Assembly (NCBI GenBank): GCA_963682025.1
Contig: OY821521.1
Location: forward strand, 198,659,526-198,723,525
Length of the DNA stretch: 64,000 nucleotides
Direction: 5' to 3'
Source of the DNA: Cordilura impudica
Taxonomy: Eukaryota > Arthropoda > Insecta > Diptera > Scathophagidae
In this document: one piece after another, positions 48,318 to 59,535 of the stretch
Layout of the letters: every line of letters starts with the position of its first letter
How positions within the stretch are numbered: the stretch's first letter is position 1
Notes under the pieces: model-generated
The model's database searches: none
The model's input: the letters and a program-made list of their open reading frames with translations, nothing else
What the model was told of the DNA's origin: nothing
Program-made: the position numbers and the translations under genes

Positions 48318-50871
48318 ATACTCTAGCTGATGTCTTAAGACCAGAACAGTATTGTCTGTGATTAAAAATACATCTCATTGTCAAATGTTTTCATATATTT
48401 ATTGTAAAGAATTAAATATATTTTAAAAAGTTTTCCAAAAAATAAAATACTCAAAAAAATCGTTGAATTTGAGAAGAACACCCTTAAACCCCTGTTTTTT
48501 TATTTTTTTTTTTAAATAAAATTATACCACACGAATAGTTAGGAGCTTTTGGCGCATATAAGTTACCCAATTGGGATAACCATTTGTTCGACAAAACCAT
48601 TATTTCTTAACATAAGAGACAAACCCAGAGAGTAAAGGAGATTTTTTTTTTTTAAAGTAAGAGAAACTAAAAACGAGAGCATAAACATTTTGACACTTGT
48701 GACATTCGTGACACACAAATCAATTATTACGTGAATTTTTTTTTGTATTTTTTTAAGTAAAAAACGGGCGATACTCGTGATAAAGCACGTCTAGAATTAG
48801 TGAAAAAAAAGGAAAAAAAACTGGATAAAATATTTATTTCCTGGTTTGAACTCTTACAGAAAAGATAATTAGTTTAAATAAGGACAGAACTTAAAAAAAT
48901 CTAAAAAAATGACTTCACAAACAAGTAGCAACTACTAAACTCTCTCGTTTAAACAAAAATTCGTTTTTTTATTAATAAATTCTTGTTTAAAAAGACCTTT
49001 CATTAATGAATTTAATAAATTTGAATTATGCTGGTGGTCTGTTGAAAGGAATTATTAATTAAAGTTTATTGAAAAAAAAAAAACATTATTAAAAATCTAC
49101 TTCATAATGAAAGGTTCTTTCTTAAATATTTTCTGTCTTTTTTTATATATAAATTTGCTGCTCTTTCTGTTTGCTGTTCGCTGTCACCCATGCCACTCTC
49201 TGGCAGTATTTTTTCGTTTTTTTTTTTGTATCAAGATTCACCCCTATTTAAAAACCGCAACATTAGAAACATTGCTGGCAATCGATTTTGTTTCCGGCAT
49301 TTTCACGTGGTTGTTGTGGTCTTGCTTACATCCTTTCAGTTAAAGAATGTTTGGGAGTGTGTATATGTGTGAGTGTGTGTGCGTGTATGTGTGTTAATGT
49401 TGCGGTTGTGAATAATTTCAAAGAAAATAGTCTAACATTAAAGTGAAAGTCAAATGATTACAGACCATCGATTACAAACACCGCAATTAATGTTAATCGT
49501 GTTTTTTATACGGCTTTTTTACTGTTTTCTTCTTCCAATAAAAGTGTAATAAATTAAACTGAAATAGTTAAATTTAATTGAGAGTTAAATGCAGCCAAGA
49601 AATTGATTAAAAATTTTGATTAGCTTTAAGTAGCATGACACATGTTTTATACTCTATATGGATGCACAGATGTATGTATGTATGTATATTGTCGATATAC
49701 AAACATGAAAAAAAAAAACATTTCCTATATGGAAACTACATAAATACTCCGAAAAACACGTAATAATTAAGCAAAAACAAAACGGTTCAACTTTTAGGAA
49801 AATTCGTTGTTGTTATTTTTTGGTTTTCTTCCTCACTTTGACCTATCGACCGTATAGCGTGTACGTATTTAGGTATGTATGTGCCGCCAGTTCATATTGA
49901 TTTTTATGACTTTTTCTATGTCCTTTAAAAAAAAAAATATACCCCACAAAACACTCATAGCGTTGCATGGTAAAGATGTATAGGGAAATCTGCCAAAGCG
50001 GTCACAGGAAGTTAGTCTAAGTGTAAGGACATTTACACTTCTTTTAGTGTGTTCTTTACAAAAAAAAAAAAAAGAAAAAACCATTTGTATTTTAAACTAT
50101 TGAAATAAATGCTTTTGACCCATTTTCAACTAAAAAGTTTATTGCTCTCCCTTGTATTTCCCAGAAACTGATTCTTATAGTACTTTTTATATTGTAAACA
50201 AGCACTTAAAGCTAAATAAGTAATTTGACTAACTTTTTTTAGATCGATAAGTTTTTATAATGACCAGAAATGTTTCAATTCCCTATAAAAAAAAAATTAA
50301 AAAATCTAAAATTCTTTTACAAACAAGACTTCGAAACTGTTATATGTCTCATATAATTGCCAAAACTTAAAAGTACAAAAAGTATTTAGTAATGTATGTC
50401 CACACATTTGTAATGTAGATAGGATTCTTTTAAAAATTAGTTTTAGAAAAGAGTTAGATACGAATTTATAACACACAGTTCCGTGCAACTAATTAGAACC
50501 ACCATGCTTATATGGGAGCTTTAATAAAGAAAACCAAATGTAATGAGTGTTTTTTTAGAGTTACAGAACTTTAAATTAAAATAAAGCAAAAAAAATATCT
50601 TTAATAACAACTAAACTGGATTTATTGGATAGACAATTATATGCCATTATTGTTTTGGGCCAAGTAACCGCCACGGCACACAGCAGGATCGCCTTATACA
50701 TTTCTTGGCAAAAAGTATATGGAGACCTCGAAGAATATTGAAATTTTATCATTTATCAACCCAATTAAGCAAAGTTTAATCGAAACTGACCACGCCCATC
50801 GCCCCGCCCATGTAATCCGAAAAGATTTTTTCGACCAAATTTTTATTTCTACACCAAAAATCATTAAACTT
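48318..50871. other. Unique DNA, no supported gene
   Basis: Includes the TG microsatellite at 49358-49393 and T-rich tracts. Frames of 60-78 codons at 49107-49372 overlap each other and have no motif. Around 50650-50870 the sequence carries CCACGCCCATCGCCC words of a decayed repeat. Confidence 0.45.
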
Positions 50872-51075
50872 AAGCGCCCCGGTAGGTGAGTAGGTAGCGT
50901 GCTCGCCTATCATGCAGGGGTCGTGGGTTCGATTCCCACCAGAGGCTTTGGTCTGTCGCAAAAAAAAAACAAAAAAAACTAGCCAAATTAGAATCTGCAG
51001 ACAAGCCACTTGGCTTCGCGGAACTAGGCTTAAAAAAAAAAATTGGAAGCCGTGATTTAAAAAAAAAACAAGCCA
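50872..51075 (+). mobile_element. tRNA-derived SINE-like element
   Basis: A tRNA-like head at about 50874-50947 has an A-box-like GGTGAGTAGGTAGCGTG and a perfect B box, GGTTCGATTCC, inside GTGGGTTCGATTCCCACC (T stem-loop paired). After the head come A-rich runs and a ~60-bp tail to about 51075. The acceptor ends do not pair convincingly, so it is not a functional tRNA. Flanking direct repeats were not identified; limits are approximate. Confidence 0.6.
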
Positions 51076-51724
51076 TCAGTGTTATGAAGCTGAGATATCT
51101 GGAAAGTTTCATAGAAATTAGTCGCACCCATCGCCCACAGCCCTAAATATTTGTTTCTTCATTAAAAGTCTTGTAATTTAGCTCAAGTTATCAGTATTAT
51201 GAAATAAAGATGTTTTAAGAGCTTTATATAAATATGCCACGCCCACTGCCCATATAACCCAAAAAAGTTGTTTATTTAAAAATTTTGTTTTTGAAACAAC
51301 TGAAAAAGTTTTGTAATTCGGCTTAAAAGCTATAAGTAGAATTAGTTTTCCATAAAAAGAAAACTATCTGAAACAAGAAAAACGAATTAATGACTGATAA
51401 AATTTTTAAGGGGATGCTAATATAGACTATTATTCATCTTCTACCACATCTTTAACGACATCATCAGGTTGCAAAACATGTTTATGACGTTGACGGCTTA
51501 TTCTAGATACGTTACAAGAAGGCGATAAATTGATTTTAAAGAACTCGGTTGATCATCGAGAAGGGCTACCTCAAATGTTCCTAATGAAAATTTTATATGT
51601 AAAATTTTAAAAAATTATTTTAAACAATTAAGAATTTCTGATGTCAGAAAGCAACAAATAACGTTTTAGCATGACGCGTGCATTCAACAACAAAACAGCA
51701 CTTTGAGTTAAATATTTATTTGGA
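51076..51724. other. Decayed repeat and spacer
   Basis: Contains CCACGCCCACTGCCC and related blocks in loose ~180-bp periodicity with 50790-50880 and 51110-51140, probably remnants of one decayed Helitron- or DNA-type element. No gene. Confidence 0.4.
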
Positions 51725-52735
51725 CTAGCATAGCCCAGCTCTCGAAATTCGAGTGCAAATTCTATTTTTTCATTAAAATTTTTTCTTTTAATATTTTTTT
51801 AATCTATATATGGGGGTTTCATGTCAAGTGCACCAACTTTTGAAACCGATGTCTTCCGATCGGGATGAAATTTGCACCAAGGTTAGTCCTATTGGATAGT
51901 AGTTCAGACACAATTTTTCAATAAGATCGGTCTAGATCTCTCTGAGTTAGACGGGATCAAAATTTGACATTTTGGCCAAACAGGTGTTTTTTCTTATCCA
52001 TGTAACTTATTATTGTTCTTAGAAAATTTTCACCCAAATAGTTTAGATAGCTATTTCTTCAATATTTCGGAAAAAAATACTTTAAAAAAAAAAAATTTTT
52101 TTAGACTTTTTTTTTGCTAAATTAAAGCATTTTTTGCCTTTTTTTCAAAAAGGGCATTTTTTTTCATAAGAAAGCTTAGGATTTTTCCTTTAAGAGCTTT
52201 TTGGTCGCATAGTGGGATGGGAGTGGGATATCTATCAAAATAAATGTTTTGTAACTCAAGACAACAGTTTTTCAATTTTTCACAAATGCACTATTTTGAA
52301 TTTTTTCCTATTTGTGTGAAAAACTTTACAAATAAAACTTATACTGAGAAACTAGACAAATTAACCTTTCCGAAGGTATATAACATACCTTCATAAAATA
52401 ACAGAAGAGAATGGTTATCTGTAACCTGAAAGAGTTATTTGCAACATTGTTGAAAAGTTGTGTCTAAACTACTATCCAATAGGACTAACCTTGGTGCAAA
52501 TTTCATCCCGATCGGAAGACATCAGTTTCAAAAGTTGGTGCACTTGACATGAAATCCCCCATATATATAAAAAATTTATGAATATTTAAATAAAATTGAT
52601 TAAATTTCATAATAAATATTTGTTGAACACACAGAAGATACATAAATGATTTATTAATAAATAATTTTATAAGAGCCTAAAGGTATGCTAATCAATTTTA
52701 GCAATTCTGAGTTCAGCACGGGGCATGTAATATAC
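51725..52735 (-). mobile_element. Helitron-like element interrupted by C2
   Basis: On the minus strand the 3' end is CTAG at 51725-51728 with GAGCTGGGCTATGCTAG and the palindrome CTCGAAATTCGAG just inside. The body resumes right of C2 (52561-52735) with AATATTTGTTGAACACACAG and AGAGCCTAAAGGTATGC, in the order expected from 31779-32455 reversed. The 5' end was not found; an inverted segment follows. Confidence 0.6.
51812..52560 (+). mobile_element. C2: internally deleted derivative of transposon C1
   Basis: 749 bp between GGGGGTTTCATGTCAAG and GACATGAAATCCCCC. It has a nearly complete ~580-bp left inverted repeat, then a start-codon region ATGGTTATCTGTAACCTG at 52411 that matches the first codons of the C1 transposase (MV(L/I)CNLKELFAT). 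After about 14 codons it jumps at TTGTTG to the outer ~125 bp of the other inverted repeat. The remainder of the gene is gone. The flanks are TATATAT on both sides. Confidence 0.85.
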
Positions 52736-52830
52736 AATTATAATGAAATTCGATGAATTGTGAATTGGCTAAAATTGATTAGCATACGTTTAACTCTTAT
52801 AAAATTATTTATTATAAATATTTTATTTGG
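52632..52830. repeat. Inverted repeat of a Helitron segment
   Basis: The left arm (about 52640-52700, AGCCTAAAGGTATGCTAATC) and the right arm (about 52757-52830, GATTAGCATACGTTTAAC) are the same Helitron segment in opposite orientations, with a ~55-bp spacer. It could form a hairpin. Confidence 0.7.
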
Positions 52831-52949
52831 TTTAATTTAATATATTTTTAACACATAATTTTCATAAATTTTATCATTCGTTACTTCCACTCCATTTCAT
52901 CTATAACCACGACAAATGTCACACTCCTCCGATCGCGCATTTTTGTTAA

Positions 52950-53424
52950 AAAAGGTCACAAAGATTTTTCTTTACGTATTAATATATAGATTTTAATACG
53001 TACTTTTTGGTCACGATTCATTTTTCTTAAAAAAAAATCAGGATTTTGCGTAAATTTATGTTGTCTCGTAGACAAATTTCCCAAAAAAAAAAACGCTTTA
53101 GAATTGCGGCTTTAAATTTTTCAAATTCTTTTTTTGTTAAAAGCGAATTTTTCGATTTAATGTAATTGCTTAGCAAATCAACATTATTACCACAACGAAT
53201 TAGCATCGTAGGTAGATCAAAATAAGTAACTGAAAAGTATACATATTATTAATTCAGTTTATAATTCGAGGGCGGCTCAATAAGTCCGTGACTTTCCAAA
53301 TTTTCTCGTAGTTATATGAAAAGAACACTGATCCCATCAAGTACCACCTGTTAATAGACTAGTTACTACAACTTCCAGGAGGCTTGACCTACAATAAAAG
53401 GACAATAAATGACAAATGCTGCTG
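52950..53424. other. Spacer
   Basis: AT-rich unique DNA, no gene or element recognised. Confidence 0.45.
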
Positions 53425-53600
53425 TCTTGGAAATATGCCTTGGAAATATCTAGAGCAACCACTTTACTTTCGCCAAAATTGCGAATGGATTTACTCCAGC
53501 GCTCAGAAAGTAGAGCTAACAGGTCTCCCGTGGAACGATTTCTACGGAAGCCATACTAACGATCATTAATAAGTGAGTTGGCCTCTAGTTGTTAATCTTC
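53425..53600 (-). pseudogene. Non-LTR reverse transcriptase fragment, duplicate segment
   Basis: Minus strand: DRYGFRRNRSTGDLLALLSE and SIRNFGESKVVALDISKA. The same RT segment occurs at 55255-55410 with about 85-90% identity by eye. It is either a second truncated insertion of the family or a partial duplication. Confidence 0.7.
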
Positions 53601-53858
53601 AGTACTATTGTCAACTATCCTCTAGCACTATAATATATAAGACTTATGTCTTATATATTAAATTAAAGTTTGACCAAGAAGGTCGTTCAGAAAGATAAGG
53701 AATAGAGACGGAGAAAGAACGAAACCTTGGGGTACCCCTGAATTAAGCTGAAACTCATTAGATGAGACCCCATCAATAACAACACGTATTGTTCGGTCTC
53801 TGAGAAAACTCAATATAAATCGAGATATCAAATTTGATGTCAACGCACCGTGCCACAC

Positions 53859-55247
53859 TAGGGTGGCCCTTAATAAAAAAAGTGTTCAAACTCTCGGTCT
53901 CACCCCCTAGAAATATGCGAATAGCAAAAAAAAAATGAGAAATACAAAGTTTTGGGCCAATCAAAAAACATTTAGTCGTGCCTCAACGCGATTGAAAATT
54001 TCAAGTGTGTTTATATGACTTTTTTGGGATTTTACGAAAATTTCGTTCTATAGTTAAATTTTTCCGACAAGTTGTTATATAATTCGGGATTGGTATTAAA
54101 TTATCCTTTCAAAAAGCTATAAAACTTCGCCAAGAAATAGCAAATGCCCCAGACCACTTAACATGTACTTAACAAAACTTTAAAGTGCCAGATCCATTTT
54201 TTATACCCTATACCACTATGTGGTTTGGTATATAAGCTTTTATCGATCATGGGATGAACGCTGTTGAAATCGGTGAGAATCGGTCAATGTTCAGACCTAG
54301 CCCCCATACAAATTACCCATATGAAATCGACATAAATTGCCATAAGATCCAAATTGTCATATAGATCTTACACAAATTGGGTTTGTATGCGTTCATTACA
54401 TCCATTAATGAGTAGTCCAAAAATGATCCCTTTGACCCCATATAGAGCTGCTTCCCGATCTCCACTTAAATCTATTAAAAAACAAAAATATTGCACTGAT
54501 TCTTCTCAAATTTTGTTTGTATATATTTTTGCAAAATACAAGAGACTTTACCAAACATGATCAGGATCGGTCCACTTTTGGACCTAGTCCCTATAGATAT
54601 AGCATCCGATATGAAATTTGGTTTTTGCTTATTTTCTATATCCAGTTAGTTGGGTCTAAGAGATAGGGTCCCTACACGCATGGTATAGGGTATCGTACAG
54701 TCGGTCTAGACCGACTATTATTTTCTTACTTGTTTTAAACTGTGTTTAAGGAAATTTTTTAAAACTTGAAAAAGGAGTTTTCAAAATTTTATCAAAAATA
54801 TTTCCCATATTCGGTCTCAATGCCCAATAGGTTAACAACGTGGTAATAAAACAATTCTTCATATCTGAGTCCTTACAAGTATAGAGACCAAAAAAAGCTG
54901 TGGCTTTAATCAATTTCTCAAAGTTGGAAACAATGCCATCAAATTTCATGACCTAGTTTTTTTTGGTCTGCGAGGTTTTATTCGATTTTGAAGTTTTGTG
55001 GCTTTTTCAAAGGATAATTTAATAGTTATTCCGAATTATATAACAACTTGTCGGAAAAATTAAACTATAGAACGAAATTTTCGTGAAATCGGGAAAAAAG
55101 TAATATTTTCCCGATATAAACACACTTGAATTTTGATTGGCCCAAAACTTTGTATTTCTCAGTTTTGTTGCTTTTCGCATATTTCTAGGGGGTGAGACCG
55201 AAAGTTTAAACACTTTTTCCCCCTTCATATAATGAAGGACCACCCTA
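53859..55247. mobile_element. TIR element D with 9-bp target duplication
   Basis: The left end TAGGGTGGCCCTTAATAAA and the right end (reversed) TAGGGTGGTCCTTCATT start inverted repeats of about 290 bp (53859-54150, 54965-55247). GTGCCACAC flanks it at 53850-53858 and 55248-55256, identical 9-bp copies. It sits in the reverse transcriptase relic and is itself interrupted by a family B copy (54199-54733). No transposase is recognisable, so it is non-autonomous; a MULE-like or other superfamily is possible from the 9-bp duplication. Confidence 0.85.
54199..54733 (-). mobile_element. Family B element nested in element D
   Basis: On the minus strand it starts ACAAGTAAGAAAATAATAG, then a perfect hairpin AGTCGGTCTAGACCGACT, then ACGATACCCTATACC. 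It ends with the palindrome CCAAACCACATAGTGGTATAG and GGGTATAAAA. About 535 bp; it lacks the GTCY-containing segment present in 14172-14970. Non-coding. Confidence 0.78.
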
Positions 55248-55836
55248 GTGCCACACACGATCACATGCCTTGGAAATCTCCAGAGCAACCACTTTACTTT
55301 CGCCAAATTTGCGAATGGATCGACACCAACGCTCAGAAAGTAGGGATAACAGGTCTTCCGTGGAACGATTTCTACGGAAGCCATACTGTCGATCATTAAG
55401 AAGTGAGGTGGACTTTATGTAGTTCACAAGAAGGAAAATGATCATGCTCTCCATCACCTTTGAGAGCGCAGAGCAGATTGCAATTGAACGGTACAGGGCT
55501 ATTACCCGATCCCTTTTTAGGGGTCGGTTGGACGTTAGCTACTTTCCAGCAAGAGGGAAAGACTTCCGCACGGTACGAAAGGCTTAAAGGTTGGACTGGC
55601 TAGCATCGAAGAACACTGTTTCAGCACCAGTGCTGGTATACCATCCGGTCCCGAAGACTTATTAATGTTGAGATCCAAAAGAACCTTTTTAACTGCACGT
55701 GTCCGAAAGAATATTTTATGCATAGTACAAGATACACTTTCAACTTCGGGCAGAGGTTGATCGCTATCCGGCAAAAAAAATTTTTTGCAAAATGTTCAGC
55801 TTAAAGGTTAGCCTCATCAACCGGTTCAGTGAATAT

Positions 55837-56122
55837 TATGGCAATTTAAGTCGATCTCATAGGGGTCATTTGTATGGGGACTAGGCCAATTTTAATAGCA
55901 TTCATCCTACACCAAATTTCATTAAAATGTATTTATATTTCCGACCTTTTAGTTTGATTACAAGGTTTACATGGACACACAGACAGACGGACGGACATCA
56001 CTAAATCGACTCAGAAACTGATTCTGAGAAAGTGATTCTGAGTCAATCGCTATAATAATTTTGGTAGCCCACATAGGTCAAAGTCATTATACCCTGACCA
56101 CATAGTGGTATAGGATTTAAAA
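55837..56122 (+). mobile_element. Family B element, 3' fragment
   Basis: Begins abruptly at TATGGCAATTTAAGTCG, includes the (GACA/GACG)n tract, ATCACTAAATCGACTCAGA, and ends CCACATAGTGGTATAGG with TTTAAAAAG. The 5' half is missing at its junction with the RT relic. Confidence 0.7.
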
Positions 56123-57475
56123 AGTCCCCAGTATGAAAGAGAAAATGTTTCCGGGATATTCTAGTTCAAAAATATAATATTTTCAGCTGTATATTATAAG
56201 AAATTCTCAAATATTCAAATTAATTTAATTTTTTTAAAGACCTTTTAGCACTTGCTGATAACAATGTTAAACTGAAACGAGACTTAATGATGCCAATATA
56301 CTTGAGAAACATTCACACGTATTTCAGCTGAAATCCTTAACTATCACGTTGCATTTTTTAATGAATTGAGGTCAAAGTTAAAACATCTGCTACATCCATT
56401 TTTTTAACTTTGACCTACATTAAAAAAAGAAAAAAAAACTAAGAACGCAAAGGGAACCCAAGTTACAGTTCAGCGTGAAAATATTTATAAAAGAAAGAAA
56501 AAAAAAAACGCTTACTTATTAACCAGTTAAATCGAACCGTATTTAAGTTAATTCATGTTTAACGTAAAAATTGTAAATGATGTTAAAGCTCTTTAACTGT
56601 TTGAACACTTATTACCACAAGGAAAATATCACCAAATCTAAAAGTACTTGTTAAGCTAAAATATAAAAAAAAAAGTATGAATAATAAATAAATCTCAAGA
56701 AACACAAATTTCATTATCTTACAACATGAAACGATTTATGAACGAATACATTATATATTTTTTTGCAGACATATTTACAGTCGAAGTAGATACAATTCAG
56801 TTTTGTTTATTTATATTTTCAAGTGTTGGAAAATTAATATCACTTCCAAAACGAATCTCCATTTGCACAAATATTGCCGTCATTAGTTAAATACATACGT
56901 ACGTACATACATACATACAAACAAACATACAGACATACGAGTATATTCATACTTAATAGCAGCTGTAAGAATTTAAAATTGTTATTAAATGTTGACTGGT
57001 ATATATTTCAAACCGTAGCCGAATGCGAATCCAAATTACATGCAAAATAAATGGGTACAATGAGGCCAAATAAATACGATGTAAGTATAAATAATTTAAT
57101 ATCTACATACATAATTACTTACATACATATATTTATTTTAATATTCATAATAAACTATTGGATAAAACCACAAGCACCATGGTTTCATAACATTGAAATT
57201 TATGTGAAAATATGAAAACACCATTGAAAGCATTTAAGAAAAAAAATTATACTGAATAATCGCTAGAAAGATTATACAAATTTTAATTTTAAGCCAACTT
57301 AATTGTCTCAGGAATAACCAAAACTTTACTTGTTTTTAATACGCTAAAACAACAAATTTAACAAAAAATTTTGAAAATTAGCCACACATTAAAGCCATTT
57401 ATAATTAATAAACCATTAATAGTTTAGTGGATAAAAAAAAAATGTTTGTTGTCGTAAAACATATACAACTACAAC
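56123..57475. other. Unique DNA with microsatellite
   Basis: No gene seen. (ATAC)n lies at 56891-56938. Confidence 0.5.
56891..56938. repeat. CATA microsatellite
   Basis: Imperfect (CATA)n with GTAC and AAAC variants. Confidence 0.85.
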
Positions 57476-57537
57476 AATTAAAGTCGGTGTAGACCGACTA
57501 TGCGACACCTTATACGTTGGGTCTATGACCAAACTAA

Positions 57538-58893
57538 TCTATATATATAAAATGGAATGTGTGTTTGTTTATTTGTTTGTTTTGTTTGTACCTTATAGGA
57601 GACCAAGCCTCTGGACCGATCTTCCTGAAATATTCACAGCATTTAACTGGGACTCTGGCATGATTAATAGGGTACTTTTTTTCGACCACGCCCACTTTTA
57701 CGCCTACTTTTTTAAAATTATGTAATTGCTCCCATATAGTTTTTAACAGATTTACTTCAAATTGTATACACATTATACTCCAGGCGAGGTAGAAATAAAC
57801 ATTTCTTACGCCACGCCCCCTTTCACGCCAAATTTTGTTTGAAAGTTTTAATCTTTTTGTTCTCTGTACAAGTTTGTTCCTTCCAACGGATTTTTTTTTT
57901 ATTTGGTAGTATATTGCTCTTAATGCTGTTAACGTCGCCATATAACTATGAACCACGCCCACTTCACCGCCCCCTTTTTTTAAATTCAGATACTTACTTA
58001 TACCACTAACAATGTTTGCTATACAAAATACTTTTTTTCTAATATGAATTTACCTTAAGTTTTATACACTTTTTATCTACAGGTACGGTAGGTATATTTT
58101 TTTATTACCAAGTCCCCCTTTTTCGCCCCATTTTACCTTAAATTATAATTAATCTGCTTTCAATCTATATATATAAAAATGAATGTGTGTTTGTTTGTGC
58201 TTTATAGGAGGCCAAACCCCTGAACCGATCTTCCTGAAATTTTTACAGCGTGTTACTGTGGCTCTGAAAGGAATAATAGGCTATATAAATTTTTGATTGG
58301 ACAAAGGGGCGGTGTCACGCCAATATAACCCAAAATTTGAAATCGTCATATCTCGGGAATTTTTTGACCTACGGCGGTCATTTTGGTACATATGGTATTG
58401 GCATGAATAGAAATACATACCAGAAGAAAAGTGGGCGGGACCACGCCCCTTTTTAGAAAAATAAAAAATCGTAAAATCTTCTAAACTACTGGAAGGATCG
58501 TCATGAAATTTTCACAGAAGGATATTTTTGCGAAATAATAAGTCCTTAACTATATAAAGTTGTTAGTGGGCAAAGGGCGTGGTCCCGCCTATATAACCCA
58601 AAATTTAAAATCGTCATATCTCGGCCATTTTTTAACCTACGGCGATGATATTTGGTATATATCGTATTGAAATTAATAGAAATAATACTACAAGAAAACT
58701 GGGCGGGACCACGCCCTTTTTAGAAAAATTAAAATCCATAATAACTTCTATTAAGCGCTTGATTTTTTAAAGTTGTTAGTGCAATAATTAATTCTACATT
58801 AAATAAATAATATTTTGTTAATGTATAAATATTTTTTTTTTTTATTTTATTTTATAACGATGAGGGGTAGCGAAGCACAACGGGTTCAGCTAG
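57538..58893 (+). mobile_element. Non-autonomous Helitron with two 5' ends
   Basis: Starts TCTATATATATAAAATGG after an A, ends GGGTTCAGCTAG before a T, so the insertion is between A and T. A second Helitron-type 5' end, TCTATATATATAAAAATGAA, is at 58164 with the same following words (GTGTGTTTGTTTGT, GATCTTCCTGAAAT). The copy therefore looks like two tandem heads sharing one 3' end. The body has the CCACGCCC(A/C) words found decayed elsewhere in the window. Non-coding. Confidence 0.75.
58235..58760 (+). repeat. 270-bp internal tandem duplication in Helitron
   Basis: Units 58235-58504 and 58505-58760 share GAAATTTT(T/C)ACAG, ATATAACCCAAAATTT, AAATCGTCATATCTCGG and GGGCGGGACCACGCCC. They are clearly diverged, so the duplication is old. 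Confidence 0.75.
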
Positions 58894-59535
58894 TTGCATA
58901 TAAAAACTAGGCATAAACTTAATTTTATTGGCTCTGGTATAGATTTGTTAACGACCAATATAAAAAAGTTGATATCGGCTGATATTTTTATATGGAGATT
59001 AGGTCGTAAAAAAGGACCGATCAGAACCATATTTGGCAAAATCACAAAGACATTTACAAACCAAATTTGAGAAAAATCTGTGCAATATTTTTGTTTTTTT
59101 TTTTCTTTCTGAAGAACTTAGTATGGTCCTACAGGCTGTATTTTTAAAGCTCTACTTAATGAGTGTAATAAACATACACAAAAAAAATTATCCGAGATCT
59201 TTATGATAATTTGGATCTCAGGGTAATTTAAATGGATTTCATAGGGGTCATTTGTATGGGAACTTGGCCTGAACACGCTTTGACTTTCAACAATTTCAAC
59301 AGCCATCGTTCTATGGCCTTCAAAAATATATGGCCATGAAAAGAAATATATTTATATTTGTGATTTAAAGATTTACATGGATACACAGGGCGGACGGACG
59401 AACATCGCTAAATTGATTCAGAAACTGGCTCTGAATCGATCGGTGTAATAAAAAGTGGTCGGCCTTATTTGATAGTTACCAAGATTAGCACAAACTCATT
59501 ACACCCGGACCACAGGGTGGTATAGGGTATAAAAA

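Larger units (their letters stand above)
53640..55836 (-). pseudogene. Jockey/R1-type reverse transcriptase relic interrupted by TIR element
   Basis: Minus strand, in order from 55836: TEPVDEANL, LPDSDQPLPEVESVS, RAVKKVLLDLNINKSSGPDG (RT domain 0/1 word SSGPDGIP), then NDRQYGFRRNRSTEDLLSLL, SKVVALEISKACDRVWH. The frame then jumps across the insertion at 55247-53859 and continues HGALTSNLISRFILSFLRDR and NSGVPQGFVLSP (RT motif with PQG). The reading ends near 53640 before the catalytic DD box. The last Phe-for-Asp (ISKACD for DISKAFD) and frame changes show decay. Removing the inserted element and one 9-bp repeat rejoins VWHGALTSN in frame. Confidence 0.82.
57476..59535 (+). mobile_element. 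Family B element split by a Helitron
   Basis: The 5' part 57476-57537 has the hairpin AGTCGGTGTAGACCGACT and GCGACACCTTATACG. The 3' part 58894-59535 resumes with TTGCATATAAAAACTAGGC and ends with ACCACAGGGTGGTATAGGG and TATAAAAA. Removing 57538-58893 restores the order seen in 14172-14970 (AACTAACTGGACATAGAAAA). A 62-codon minus-strand frame at 59118-59306 is a body by-product, repeated at 63413-63601. Confidence 0.8.

Noticed and set aside
50872..50947. Functional tRNA gene
   Set aside because: The B box is perfect but the acceptor ends do not pair convincingly and A-rich SINE-like sequence follows.
59118..59306. 62-codon frame identical at 63413-63601 as a conserved small gene
   Set aside because: Identity comes from the 4,295-bp duplication; the frame lies in a family B body.
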